Positions 37,709 through 46,342 of a stretch of 64,000 bases of DNA are shown here, piece by piece. Under the pieces are notes generated by a model. That model searched no databases, had not been told where the DNA came from, and saw nothing but the letters and a program-made list of their open reading frames with translations. The position numbers were made by a program, and so were the translations under genes. Source of the stretch: Salipiger marinus (GTDB lineage Bacteria; Pseudomonadota; Alphaproteobacteria; Rhodobacterales; Rhodobacteraceae). The stretch is taken from positions 1 through 64,000 of the forward strand of contig NZ_FNEJ01000020.1 of NCBI RefSeq assembly GCF_900100085.1. The letters run 5' to 3'. Each line of letters opens with the position of its first letter. The first letter of the stretch is position 1.

Positions 37709-39175
37709 CTAGCCGAAGCTGGCGCGCAGGGCCTTGCGGCGGATCTTGCCAAAGCCGTCGCGGGGCAGCGCCTCACAGAGATGCAGGCGCTTGGGCTGTT
37801 CCGCCGGGGCAAGGCTGCGCGCGCAGAAGGCCAGCAGATCGGCCTCGTCCAGCGCTCGCCCGGCCTTGGGCACCAGACAGGCCACCACCATCTGCCCCCA
37901 GTCGCGGTGATCCACGCCAAAGGCCACGGCATCCGCCACGCCGGGATGGCGCAGCAGCGCCGCCTCGATGGTTTCGGGATGGACCTTGACGCCGCCGGTG
38001 TTGATCACGTCATCGCGCCGCCCGCCCAGATACAGATAGCCCTCGTCATCCAGCCAGCCGACATCGCCGATGCTCTGGAAGCCGTCGGCATCGCGCTCTG
38101 GCTGCGGCGCATCGGGGCCGATATAGGCGCTGCGCCCGTCCAGATCGGCGGGCCGCATGAAGATCTCGCCCAATTCGCCCGAGGGCAGCCGCGCGCCGTC
38201 GGGGTCGTAGATGCGGATCTCGGTCTCGAACCCCTGCCCCACCGATCCGGGATGATCCAGCCATTCGCGCCCGGTGATCGTGGTCTGGCCGGTGTTTTCA
38301 CCAGAGCCATACATCTCTGTCACCCGGTCGGGGCCCAGCACGTCGATCCATGCCTGTTTCAGCCAGCCCGCGCAGGGCGCGCCGGTGTGGTAAAGCGCAT
38401 GCAGGCTGTCCAGCCGCGCGCCGCTGCCGGGCAGCGCGTCGATCATGCGCACCATCATCGTGGGCACCAGCATCACAAAGCCCACGCCATGGCTGTCGAT
38501 CGCCTGCAGCGCGCGGGCCGCATCGAAGCGTTCCATCAGCACCAGCGTGTTGCCCTCGAAGAGCCCGTTCTGCGCCCATGTAAACGGCGCGTTATGCGAC
38601 ATGGCCCCACAGACCAGCTGCACCTGATCGGCGCGGAAGCCCAGCCGGGGCGCCACCCGCCCCCAGCTGGCGCCGGGGATGCGGGTGAAGGGCCGCGCGT
38701 CGCACATCATCTTGGGCAGCCCGGTGGAGCCGCCCGACAGCACGATCTTGCCCGGGACCGAGACATGGTCGGGCAGCGGCGCGCGGGACGGCAACGCCTC
38801 GGCCTCGAAAAGCTCCAGCGGCAGGTCGGGGGCGCCCACCACCAGCCGCGCGCCGCTGCGCGCCCGCATCGCGGCCAGCGTGTCGGGCGGCATGCCCGGA
38901 TCCAGCACCAGCGTCGTCGCCCCCAGCCGCCAGATGGCCAGCGCCAGCGCCAGATGCTGGGGGATATTGCGCAGCGCCATGCCCACCACATCGCCCTGCC
39001 CCACGCCGCGCGCCTGCAACCCGTGCGCGAAGCGGTCCACCAGCGCATCCAGCGCGGCCCAGCTGAGCCTCTGCTCCGGCCCAGAGCCGGGCAGGAAGAT
39101 CACCGCAGGCGCATCGCCACGGAGCGCGGCAAGCTGGCGCAGCCGCGCGCCAAAGCTGAGGGGGGCGGGTGTCAT
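37709..39175 (-). CDS. Class I adenylate-forming enzyme (acyl-CoA synthetase-like)
   Basis: The enzyme activates a carboxylic acid with ATP, usually to an acyl-CoA. The 488-residue protein has the P-loop SGGSTGLPKMM (about residues 147-157), a variant of SGTTGxPK. It also has MYGSGENTGQTT, the hinge/adenylation motif GDVGWLDDEGYLYLGGRRDDVINTGG, and the C-terminal lysine in DGFGKIRRK. The substrate is not predictable. It is the last gene of the minus-strand TRAP cluster, 6 nt after the DUF3830 gene. Confidence 0.88.
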   Translation of the reverse strand: MTPAPLSFGARLRQLAALRGDAPAVIFLPGSGPEQRLSWAALDALVDRFAHGLQARGVGQGDVVGMALRNIPQHLALALAIWRLGATTLVLDPGMPPDTLAAMRARSGARLVVGAPDLPLELFEAEALPSRAPLPDHVSVPGKIVLSGGSTGLPKMMCDARPFTRIPGASWGRVAPRLGFRADQVQLVCGAMSHNAPFTWAQNGLFEGNTLVLMERFDAARALQAIDSHGVGFVMLVPTMMVRMIDALPGSGARLDSLHALYHTGAPCAGWLKQAWIDVLGPDRVTEMYGSGENTGQTTITGREWLDHPGSVGQGFETEIRIYDPDGARLPSGELGEIFMRPADLDGRSAYIGPDAPQPERDADGFQSIGDVGWLDDEGYLYLGGRRDDVINTGGVKVHPETIEAALLRHPGVADAVAFGVDHRDWGQMVVACLVPKAGRALDEADLLAFCARSLAPAEQPKRLHLCEALPRDGFGKIRRKALRASFG

Positions 39176-39181
39176 GCGGGA

Positions 39182-39592
39182 TCAGACCTCTTCGAACCGG
39201 ATGTCCTGCGCGCCGTCCCACAGCACCTTGGGCCCAAGCTCGGCCAGCTTGTCGAGGTTGGAGGTCAGCGTGATGAAATGGTTGCCCGCAAGCTGCCCCA
39301 TCTTGGAGGCAAAATGCACGCCGCCATAGGCCAGCAGGATCTCGGTTTCCGAAATGCCGCCCGGATAAAGGATGAACTGCCCCGGCGCCGGATAGCTGGT
39401 GTGGTTTTCGTAGCTCACGCCAAAATCGGTCTCGCCCAGCGGGATCCAGACGCCTTCGCCGCTCCAGCGGACATGCACCACCTTGCTGACATAGGGCAGC
39501 TGCGCGCGGAAGGCGGCGACGGTCTTGGGGGCGGCGTCCTCGAAACGGGCGTCGAATTCGATGCCGGCGATGGTGACTTTGAGTTTGGTCAT
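39182..39592 (-). CDS. DUF3830 protein (cyclophilin-like fold)
   Basis: The 136-residue protein has the DUF3830 features: small beta-rich protein, VHVRWSGEGVWIPLGE and ENHTSYPAPGQFILYPGGISETEILLAYG. Members adopt a cyclophilin-like fold and are found beside TRAP transporters and amidohydrolases. No reaction has been shown that I know of. It lies between dctM and the adenylate-forming enzyme. Confidence 0.85.
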   Translation of the reverse strand: MTKLKVTIAGIEFDARFEDAAPKTVAAFRAQLPYVSKVVHVRWSGEGVWIPLGETDFGVSYENHTSYPAPGQFILYPGGISETEILLAYGGVHFASKMGQLAGNHFITLTSNLDKLAELGPKVLWDGAQDIRFEEV

Positions 39593-39609
39593 GGGATGGT
39601 CCTTTGAGA

Positions 39610-40896
39610 TCAGTCGATAAGGCCGAACAGCCGCGGCAGGAACAGCGACAGGCCGGGGATGAAGGTGACGGCGGCCAGCACGGAAAACAGCCCCGCCAGC
39701 GGCCAGCCCAGACGGCGCGCCACCTGCAGCACGGGCCGTCCCGCCACGCTGGAGGCGACGAACAGCGACACGCCATAGGGCGGCGTCACGGTGCCGATGG
39801 CGCAGTTGAGGATGACCAGCAGCGAGAAATGGATGGGATCCACCCCCATCTGCGCGGCGATCGGCGCCAGAACCGGCACGATGATCAGGATGGCCGCGAT
39901 GGTTTCCAGAAACATGCCGACAAACAGGAACAGCAGGTTGGCGATCAGCAGAAAGATCAGCGTGCTGGTCGACACACCCGCGATCCAGTCGCCGAGAATC
40001 CGCGGCACATCGGCATTGGCGATCAGCCACGAAAACACCGCCGCCGTGCCGATGATCAGCATGACCGCCGCCGACAGCGAGGCGGTGCGCAGGATCAGCC
40101 CCGGCAGCGTCGCCAGTTTCAGGTCGCGATAGACGAAGGCGCCGACCAGCAGCCCGTAAAAGCCCGACACCGCCGCCGCCTCGGTGGGGGTGAAGACGCC
40201 GCCAAGGATGCCGCCAAGGATCAGCACCGGCATGCCTGCGGCGGGCAGCGCCGCCCAGCCGGTGCGGCGCAGGCGGGCAAGGGTGAAGGCTTCGGTCTCG
40301 CGATAGGCGGGGCCGCCCTTGCGGGCCTGAAAATAGGCGATGACCATCAGCATGGCGATGCAGAGCAGCCCCGGCACGATGCCCGACACGAACAGCGCCC
40401 CGATGGACACGTTGGACACCACGGCAAGGATCACCATGGTCAGGCTGGGCGGGATCACCTGCGCGATGGATCCGGCGCAGGCGATCAGGGCGGCGCCAAA
40501 ATCCACGTCATAGCCGCGGCGGCGGAACTGCGGCTGCATGATCGCGGAAATCGCCGCCGTGTCGGCGGAGCCAGAGCCGGAGATGGCCGCCAGCCCCGCC
40601 GCCGCCACGCAGGCCACCTGATAAAGGCTGCCCACCACCCAGCCGATCAGCGCCGAGGCGAAATCGACGATCCGCCGCGAAATCCCGCCCGCATCCATGA
40701 TGACGCCCGCAAAGACAAAAAACGGGATCGCCATCAGCGTAAAGGAGTTGAGCCCGGCAAAGACGCGCTGGCTGACGATGGCCACGGGCACATCGGTGGT
40801 GGTGACCAGCGCCAGCACCGCCGAGGCGCCCAGCACGAACACCACCGGCACCCCCAGCAGCAGCAGAAACACGAAGGCAAACGCGAGAAACAGCAT
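39610..40896 (-). CDS. dctM: TRAP transporter large permease (system 1)
   Basis: This is the 12-segment membrane channel of a tripartite ATP-independent periplasmic transporter, 428 residues. Family signatures are AGLAAISGSGSADTAAISAIM and IPPSLTMVILAVVSNVSIGALF, plus the second half-repeat TPPYGVSLFVASSVAG. It works with the DctQ and DctP genes just upstream to import a substrate with Na+. Its ATG overlaps the stop of dctQ (ATGA). Confidence 0.94.
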   Translation of the reverse strand: MLFLAFAFVFLLLLGVPVVFVLGASAVLALVTTTDVPVAIVSQRVFAGLNSFTLMAIPFFVFAGVIMDAGGISRRIVDFASALIGWVVGSLYQVACVAAAGLAAISGSGSADTAAISAIMQPQFRRRGYDVDFGAALIACAGSIAQVIPPSLTMVILAVVSNVSIGALFVSGIVPGLLCIAMLMVIAYFQARKGGPAYRETEAFTLARLRRTGWAALPAAGMPVLILGGILGGVFTPTEAAAVSGFYGLLVGAFVYRDLKLATLPGLILRTASLSAAVMLIIGTAAVFSWLIANADVPRILGDWIAGVSTSTLIFLLIANLLFLFVGMFLETIAAILIIVPVLAPIAAQMGVDPIHFSLLVILNCAIGTVTPPYGVSLFVASSVAGRPVLQVARRLGWPLAGLFSVLAAVTFIPGLSLFLPRLFGLID

Positions 40897-41411
40897 CAGA
40901 CCGCCTCCTCGGCATCATCGACCTGCGGCGGCGGAAAGGGATCGTCCCAGCGCTGCAGCACCGACAGCAGCAGTTCCAGCGCCATATAGGCGGCCCCCAT
41001 CGGCAGGCAGAGGTAAATCCATTTCATCGGGATGCGCAGCGCGGGCGAGGTCTGGAATTCGCCCATGCGAAGCAGCGGCTGGCTGCCCCATGCCAGCACC
41101 GCCAGAAACGTGACGGTGACCAGCGCGATGGCCACCAGCGCCACGCGGGCCATGGGCAGCGGCAGCCTGGCGGGCAGCATGTCGATGGCCACATGCTGGC
41201 CCCGCGCCACCGCCACCCCCGCCCCCAGAAGCACCAGCCAGATCTGACTGAAGGTGGCGATTTCTGCCGCCTGCGCGATGGAATAGTTGAAGACATAGCG
41301 CCCGGCCACCTGCACCAGAACGGCGGTCATCATGACCGAGAACAGCAGGATGACCACGCCCGAGACGACGCGGCGCAGGGCAAGACACAGGCGTTCCAGC
41401 AGGACAATCAT
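40896..41411 (-). CDS. dctQ: TRAP transporter small permease (system 1)
   Basis: This is the four-helix small membrane subunit, 171 residues. Segments lie at about 15-37, 50-68, 88-110 and 130-150. The family region VAGRYVFNYSIAQAAEIATFSQIWLVLLGAG is present. It is coupled by ATGA to dctM. It follows dctP1 after 73 nt that contain a strong hairpin. Confidence 0.92.
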   Translation of the reverse strand: MIVLLERLCLALRRVVSGVVILLFSVMMTAVLVQVAGRYVFNYSIAQAAEIATFSQIWLVLLGAGVAVARGQHVAIDMLPARLPLPMARVALVAIALVTVTFLAVLAWGSQPLLRMGEFQTSPALRIPMKWIYLCLPMGAAYMALELLLSVLQRWDDPFPPPQVDDAEEAV

Positions 41412-41439
41412 GCGCGGCAGGCTTTCGTGAAGGGAAAGG

Positions 41440-41466
41440 GTCCGGCCACGACAGGCGTGGCCGGAC
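41440..41466 (-). promoter_or_regulatory. Intercistronic hairpin after dctP (system 1)
   Basis: A perfect 11-bp stem (41440-41450 with 41456-41466, loop ACAGG) lies 18 nt after the dctP stop and before dctQ. There is no U-tract. Such hairpins commonly stabilise the binding-protein mRNA or cause partial termination, so that binding protein exceeds permease. Confidence 0.65.
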
Positions 41467-41484
41467 AGTCGGGTCGAACGGGGA

Positions 41485-42459
41485 TCACTCGACCGATTTC
41501 AGCATCCCGAAGATCTTCTTCTGCGTGTCGGTGATGACATACTGGTCATAGATGGGGGCCGCTGCGGCGCGGAACGGCGCGTCATCGGGGCGGGTGATGG
41601 TCACGCCCACGGCTTCCAGATCGGCAAAGCGCGCATTGTCGCTGTCCAGATAAGTCTTGCGCTGGAACTTGCCCGCGTCCATGCCTGCCTCGTCCAGCGC
41701 GGTCTTCACGTCCTCGGGCAGCGCGTCATAGGCCGCCTTGCCCATGATGACCGGCGCCACCAGTTCCAGCCAGCCGATCACCGCCCATTCCGGGGCCACC
41801 TCATAGAATTTCTGCGCGTAGAAATTGGTGTTGGCGGCCTCTGCCCCGTCCACAACGCCGGTTTCCAGCGCGCCGTAAAGCTCGGTATAGGCCAGCGGAG
41901 TCGGGTTGGCGCCAAAGGCCTTGAACGTATCCACATGCGCGGGGTTCTGCATGGTGCGGATTTTCAGCCCCGAGATGTCCTCGATGCTGGCGATGGGCTT
42001 TTTGGTCATGATGTGGCGGGTGCCTGCGGAAAACACCGCCAGCAGGTGAAAGCCCTGTGCCTCCAGCGCGGTCTGCATCTCGTCCAACACCGCCGCGTCG
42101 CTCAGCGCGCGGTCCATCTGTTCGGCATCCTTGAACAGGAAGGGCAGCGAAAACACCGTGAGGTCGGGCACAAAATTGGCCAGCGTCTCGTTCGCGGTCA
42201 CGGCGATGTCCACCGTGCCCATCTGGGTGCCCTGAATGCTTTCCATCTCGTCGCCCAGCTGGGCGTTGTCGAAGACAGAGATCGTGGCCTTGCCGCCAGA
42301 TTTCTCTTCCAGCACCTCGGCCATGTGCCGCAGGCCCACGCCATAGGGTTCGTCGGCATTGGCGTTATGGCTGGCCTTCAGCGTCACCTCCTGCGCGAAA
42401 GCGGGGGTGACAAGCGCGGTTCCCATGGCAAGGCACAGGGCGAGATTGGTCAGTTTCAT
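41485..42459 (-). CDS. dctP: TRAP transporter substrate-binding protein (system 1)
   Basis: This is a periplasmic binding protein of 324 residues with a signal peptide (MKLTNLALCLAMGTALVTPAFA). The DctP ligand-binding region is GLKIRTMQNPAHVDTFKAFG and TPLAYTELYGALETGVVDGAE. Its arginine (RTMQ) normally salt-bridges a substrate carboxylate, which suggests a carboxylic acid ligand. It is the second gene of the cluster, 62 nt after a DapA-like gene. Confidence 0.93.
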   Translation of the reverse strand: MKLTNLALCLAMGTALVTPAFAQEVTLKASHNANADEPYGVGLRHMAEVLEEKSGGKATISVFDNAQLGDEMESIQGTQMGTVDIAVTANETLANFVPDLTVFSLPFLFKDAEQMDRALSDAAVLDEMQTALEAQGFHLLAVFSAGTRHIMTKKPIASIEDISGLKIRTMQNPAHVDTFKAFGANPTPLAYTELYGALETGVVDGAEAANTNFYAQKFYEVAPEWAVIGWLELVAPVIMGKAAYDALPEDVKTALDEAGMDAGKFQRKTYLDSDNARFADLEAVGVTITRPDDAPFRAAAAPIYDQYVITDTQKKIFGMLKSVE

Positions 42460-42521
42460 CGTTTCTTTTCCTTTATGGCTCTCTGTTGGGGCGGTGTGTT
42501 CGGCCCGGCGCGGGGCCGGGA

Positions 42522-43400
42522 TCAGGCTTCCGCCAGCAGCCCGAGATCGGTGAGAATGGCGTGCAGTTCGGCGCGCTTGGCCTCTGGCAGCGGCAGGCGC
42601 GGCGGACGCGGATCGCCCATCGGCTGGCCGACCATGCCCATGGCCGCCTTGGTGGCCGACACATACAGATCCCCCGCCAGCGCGTTGATCAGCGGCAGGC
42701 AGCGCAGATAGATCGCGCGGCCCTCGCCCGATCCGTCCACGGTGCGGGTGAACATGTCGGCCGACAGGCGCGGCGCGATGTTCGACATGACAGAGCTGTA
42801 GCCCTCGGCCCCGGCCAGATAGCTTTCCCACGGATAATAGCCCGCAAAGACCGTCATCCGGCCCTGACAGGCCTCCAGCAGTTCGGTGACCCGGTGGACG
42901 TTTTTCGAGGTGTCCTTGATGTAGGAAATGTTGTCGACCTGCGACAGCCGCCCGACCAGTGCCGCGCTCAGATCCACATTGGCGGTGAAGGGGTTGTTGT
43001 AAAGCATCACCGGAATCGACAGCGCCTCGGCCACCTTGGTGAAATGCGCGACCAGCTCCGCCTCGGTCGGGGAGGAGTAATAGGGCGGCACCAGCATCAC
43101 GCCATCGGCGCCAAGGCTTTCCGCCTCGCGGCTGAGCGCCACCGCCTCGTCGGTCCATTCGGCGGCGGTGCCGATCAGCACCGGCACCCGGCCCGCCGTC
43201 TGGGTGATGACCGTCTCCGCCACGGCGGCGCGTTCGTCACGGGTCAGCGACAGGAATTCGCCGGTGCTGCCCAAGGGGATCAGCCCGTGCACGCCCTCGG
43301 CGATCTGCCAGTCCACATAGCGGCGCAGGCTGTCCAGATCGACGCGGCCTTCCGCATCAAAGGGGGTGACGCAGACGGTATAGCTGCCCCTGAAGCTCAT
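42522..43400 (-). CDS. DapA-family lyase/aldolase, canonical active site
   Basis: This is a TIM-barrel class I lyase of 292 residues. The pyruvate-binding loop GSTGEFLSLT (about residues 43-52), the catalytic-Tyr segment VMLYNNPFTA and the Schiff-base lysine in SYIKDTSKN are all conserved. It is related to dihydrodipicolinate synthase, N-acetylneuraminate lyase and hydroxyproline-pathway enzymes. Linkage to a TRAP transporter points to catabolism rather than lysine synthesis. It is the first gene of the minus-strand cluster and is divergent from the tautomerase-like gene. Confidence 0.88.
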   Translation of the reverse strand: MSFRGSYTVCVTPFDAEGRVDLDSLRRYVDWQIAEGVHGLIPLGSTGEFLSLTRDERAAVAETVITQTAGRVPVLIGTAAEWTDEAVALSREAESLGADGVMLVPPYYSSPTEAELVAHFTKVAEALSIPVMLYNNPFTANVDLSAALVGRLSQVDNISYIKDTSKNVHRVTELLEACQGRMTVFAGYYPWESYLAGAEGYSSVMSNIAPRLSADMFTRTVDGSGEGRAIYLRCLPLINALAGDLYVSATKAAMGMVGQPMGDPRPPRLPLPEAKRAELHAILTDLGLLAEA

Positions 43401-43456
43401 ATGCGGTCCTTTCCGGCCAGGATCATGTGCGATCCAAATTTCTTGCATTTAGCCAA

Positions 43457-43470
43457 TATCTGATCGGATA
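43457..43470. promoter_or_regulatory. Candidate operator in divergent promoter
   Basis: TATCTGATCGGATA is a 14-bp palindrome with one mismatched pair, centred between the divergent DapA-like and tautomerase-like genes. The GntR-type regulator gene at 45551 is a natural candidate for binding it. Confidence 0.4.
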
Positions 43471-43532
43471 CTGAGTCAACTGGCAGGCCAACCCGCCCGC
43501 CCGACATCCCCCCGTGACCCAAGGAGAGCCCC

Positions 43533-43898
43533 ATGCCCTTCATCGAAGTGATCGACCGCGACGCAGCCAAGGAAATACGGGAGGTTGCGACCCGCGACAT
43601 GACCGATGGTCTCTGTCAGGCCTTCGGAATCAAGCCGGAAATCGTGACCTGCTATTATTTTTCGGCGCCGCACTATTCCTACGGACATGCCGGAAAATAT
43701 GGCGAATGCGCTGAAAACTTCCGCATCTTCATAAAGGTCCATGCCTTCCCCCGCCCGCCCGAAGCCAAGGCAGAAGCGGCCCGCGCGCTTACCGATGCCG
43801 CAGTGGCCGCCTATGGCACCGATCCGAAGCAGGTGATCGTCTATTTCTTCGACCGTGACCCCGCGGATGCCTTCCATGGTGGCATGGCCTCGGGTTGA
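43533..43898 (+). CDS. Tautomerase-superfamily-like protein
   Basis: The 121-residue protein begins MPFIEVIDRD. Pro2 follows the initiator Met, as in 4-oxalocrotonate tautomerases, where it is the catalytic base. The repeated beta-alpha layout (FRIFIKVHAFPRPPEAKAEAARALTDA, VIVYFFDRDPADAFHGG) fits the fold. The family match is moderate. It opens the plus-strand set (tautomerase-like, acyl-CoA dehydrogenase, MaoC, GntR). Confidence 0.7.
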   Translation: MPFIEVIDRDAAKEIREVATRDMTDGLCQAFGIKPEIVTCYYFSAPHYSYGHAGKYGECAENFRIFIKVHAFPRPPEAKAEAARALTDAAVAAYGTDPKQVIVYFFDRDPADAFHGGMASG

Positions 43899-43964
43899 CC
43901 CGCCTGCCGCTCCCGGCATAGCTGAAGATCAGATACGATCACGAACAACCGAACGGAGATCACA

Positions 43965-45107
43965 TTGGATCAGTTCTACAGTGACGAGCAGCGCATGGTC
44001 CGCGAGACGGCCCGCAAGCTTAGCGACGCGGTGGTGGCCCCCGCCGCCGCCGCCATCGACCGCGACGACGTGTTCCCGCGCGCCGTCTATGAGGCCTTGG
44101 CGGAACAGGGGCTTTTTGGCGTGGCCCTGCCCGAGGCGGCAGGCGGTGTCGGGCTTGACGCCATGGCCGCCTGCATCGTGATGGAAGAGATCGCGCGCGG
44201 ATCGGGTGCTGTGGGCAATGCCTTTGCCATCCCGGTGGAGGCGGCGCTGTTCCTGCATCACCACGGCTCGGCGGCGCATCACGCGCTGATTCCCGGCATC
44301 CTTGAAGGTCGGGTGATTCCCGCCACCGCCGTGACCGAGCCGGATTGCGGATCGGACGTGGCGGCGATGCGCACCACCGCGCGGCGCGACGGCGACGATT
44401 ACATCCTGACCGGCACCAAGGCATGGGTCACCTTCGGCCAGATCGCGGATGTGATCATGGTCTTTGCCAAGACCGACCCCGAGGCCGGGCATCGCGGCAT
44501 TTCCTGCATTCTGGTGGAGACCGACCGTGCCGGCGTGGTGCGCGGCAAATCCGAGGATCTGCTGGGGATGCACGGGCTGGCAGAGTGTATGGTCAGCTTC
44601 GACGAGGTGCGGGTGCCCGTCACCAACCGCATCGGGCCGGAACATGGCGCCTTCAAGATGGCGATGGAGAATTTCAATTTCTCGCGCCTGATGATGTCGG
44701 CCATGGCGCTGGGGATGGCGCAGGCCGCGATGGAGGATGCGCTCGCCTATGCGCAGGACCGTCGCCAGTTCGGCAAGCCGATCTTCGAGCATCAGGCGGT
44801 GCAGTTCATGATCGCCGACATGGCCAAGGACATCGCCGCCGCGCGCCTGCTGATCCATCACGCCGCCCGGCTTTACGATGCGGGCCATCCCATCGCGCTG
44901 GAAGCGGCGCAGGCGAAGCTGTTCACCACCGACATGGCGCAGATCCATATCTCGAACGCGCTGCAGATCCATGGCGGCAACGGCTATTCGCGGGAATACC
45001 GGGTGGAGCGGCTGTTCCGCGACGTACGGCTGAGCCAGATTTACGAAGGCACCAACCAGATCCAGCGCATGATCATCGCGCGTCAGGTGCAGAGGGCTTA
45101 CGCATGA
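43965..45107 (+). CDS. Acyl-CoA dehydrogenase
   Basis: This is an FAD-dependent enzyme of 380 residues that oxidises an acyl-CoA to the 2-enoyl-CoA. Family regions are AVTEPDCGSDVAAMRTTARR, the YSREYRVERLFRDVRLSQIYEGTNQIQR block with the catalytic Glu in YEGT, and the FAD region QIHGGNGYS. The start is a TTG at 43965, supported by CGGAG 7 nt upstream. No in-frame ATG precedes conserved sequence. It overlaps the MaoC gene by ATGA. Confidence 0.92.
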   Translation: MDQFYSDEQRMVRETARKLSDAVVAPAAAAIDRDDVFPRAVYEALAEQGLFGVALPEAAGGVGLDAMAACIVMEEIARGSGAVGNAFAIPVEAALFLHHHGSAAHHALIPGILEGRVIPATAVTEPDCGSDVAAMRTTARRDGDDYILTGTKAWVTFGQIADVIMVFAKTDPEAGHRGISCILVETDRAGVVRGKSEDLLGMHGLAECMVSFDEVRVPVTNRIGPEHGAFKMAMENFNFSRLMMSAMALGMAQAAMEDALAYAQDRRQFGKPIFEHQAVQFMIADMAKDIAAARLLIHHAARLYDAGHPIALEAAQAKLFTTDMAQIHISNALQIHGGNGYSREYRVERLFRDVRLSQIYEGTNQIQRMIIARQVQRAYA

Positions 45108-45547
45108 GCCTGTATTATGAGGACGTGACGACGGGTTCCCGCCATGTCACGCCGGAACACGAGATCACGACGGCGGACATCGCCGCCTTCTGCCGCCTGA
45201 CCCGCGATTTCCATCCGCTGCATACCGATGACGCCTATGCCCGCGCGCAGGGTTTTCCGGGGATCATCGCGCATGGGCTTTACGGGCTGGCCCTGATGGA
45301 GGGGCTGAAGACCGAACTGCGGCTTTACGAGGAAAGCTCCATCGCCTCGCTCGGCTGGAACGAGGTGCGGTTTGTCCGGCCCATCCTTGCGGGCGATGTG
45401 GTGCGGGTGGAGATGGAGTTCACCGCCAAGCGGCAGAGCGGCTCGCGCCCGGCGGGGATCATCACCGAAGCGGTGCGCCTGCTGCGCGGCGAGGAGGATC
45501 TGCTGATCTCGGCCGAGCACATCTCCTTGATCCGGCTGGCGCCCTGA
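45104..45547 (+). CDS. MaoC-family enoyl-CoA hydratase
   Basis: This is a hotdog-fold hydratase of 147 residues. The hydratase motif TRDFHPLHTDDAYA (about residues 33-46) keeps the catalytic Asp and His. GIIAHGLYGLALMEGL and NEVRFVRPILAGDVVRVEMEF complete the fold. It would hydrate the enoyl-CoA formed by the dehydrogenase to which it is translationally coupled. Confidence 0.9.
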   Translation: MSLYYEDVTTGSRHVTPEHEITTADIAAFCRLTRDFHPLHTDDAYARAQGFPGIIAHGLYGLALMEGLKTELRLYEESSIASLGWNEVRFVRPILAGDVVRVEMEFTAKRQSGSRPAGIITEAVRLLRGEEDLLISAEHISLIRLAP

Positions 45548-45550
45548 CAC

Positions 45551-46225
45551 ATGCTGCGCCCCATGACCGAAGATACCGATGCCACGCTCAATTCCGTCGA
45601 TCAGGCCACCCGCCTGATCCGCGAGGATATTCTGTCGGGCCGCATCGGCCCCGGCGCCCGGCTGAAGACCGCTGAACTGGCCAAGCGGCTGGGGTTTTCC
45701 ACCATGCCCCTGCGCGAGGCGCTGCGGAAGCTGGAGGGCGAGGGGCTGGTGGAGATCGAGCCCAATCGCGGTGCCACCGTGCGGCAGCTGGACCGGGCCT
45801 ATATCACCGACCTTTTCGAGCTGAACACCGAACTGCGCATCTTTGCGGTGCGGCGCGGCATGAACGCGCTGACGCTGGAGCGGATCCGCGAGCTGGAACG
45901 GCTGGCGGCAGAGTATCGCGCCCATCTGGCCGCGGGCGAGGACGAGGCCGCCATCGAGACCAACCGCCGCTTCAACGCCCGGCTGGTGGAGTTTGGCGGC
46001 AACCGCGAGGCGCTGCGGGTGTTCCTGCGCGGCTGGGACACCATCTTTGCCTTCCGCCGCAGCTATGGCTACGGCACCGGGCGGCGGCGGGTCATGGCCG
46101 AGGAAATGCAGCTGCTGATCGACGCGCTGCGCCGTCAGGATGCCACCGCCGCCGAAGCCATCCTGCGCATGCAGAACGCCGCGATGATGGAAGATCTGGT
46201 GGCGCGCATCGTGCCCGAAGGCTGA
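45551..46225 (+). CDS. GntR-family (FCD) transcriptional regulator
   Basis: The 224-residue protein has an N-terminal winged helix (IREDILSGRIGPGARLKTAELAKRLG and TMPLREALRKLEGEGLVEIEPNRGATV). An all-helical FCD effector domain follows with FELNTELRIFAVRR and a later metal-His region that is weakly conserved. FCD regulators respond to small carboxylates and usually repress neighbouring genes. It starts 3 nt after the MaoC stop. An ATG at 45563 is an alternative. It probably controls the divergent clusters around 43.4 kb. Confidence 0.88.
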   Translation: MLRPMTEDTDATLNSVDQATRLIREDILSGRIGPGARLKTAELAKRLGFSTMPLREALRKLEGEGLVEIEPNRGATVRQLDRAYITDLFELNTELRIFAVRRGMNALTLERIRELERLAAEYRAHLAAGEDEAAIETNRRFNARLVEFGGNREALRVFLRGWDTIFAFRRSYGYGTGRRRVMAEEMQLLIDALRRQDATAAEAILRMQNAAMMEDLVARIVPEG

Positions 46226-46240
46226 GCGGCGGGCGGATGG

Positions 46241-46311
46241 GAGGGAGGGGGCTCTGCCCCCTCTTGGCGCTTTGCGCCAATTCACCCCCGGAGTTTAGGG
46301 GCAAGATGAAG
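46241..46311 (+). repeat. Intergenic repeat family B, copy 2
   Basis: GGGGGCTCTGCCCCC, CTTGGCGC/GCGCCAA stem, CACCCCCGGAGTTTAGGGGC and AAGATGAAG, between the convergent GntR and dihydropyrimidinase genes. It is a near-exact inverted copy of 30650-30720. Confidence 0.88.
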
Positions 46312-46342
46312 GCGCGCGGCGATGGCGCGCCCCTGTCCGGGA

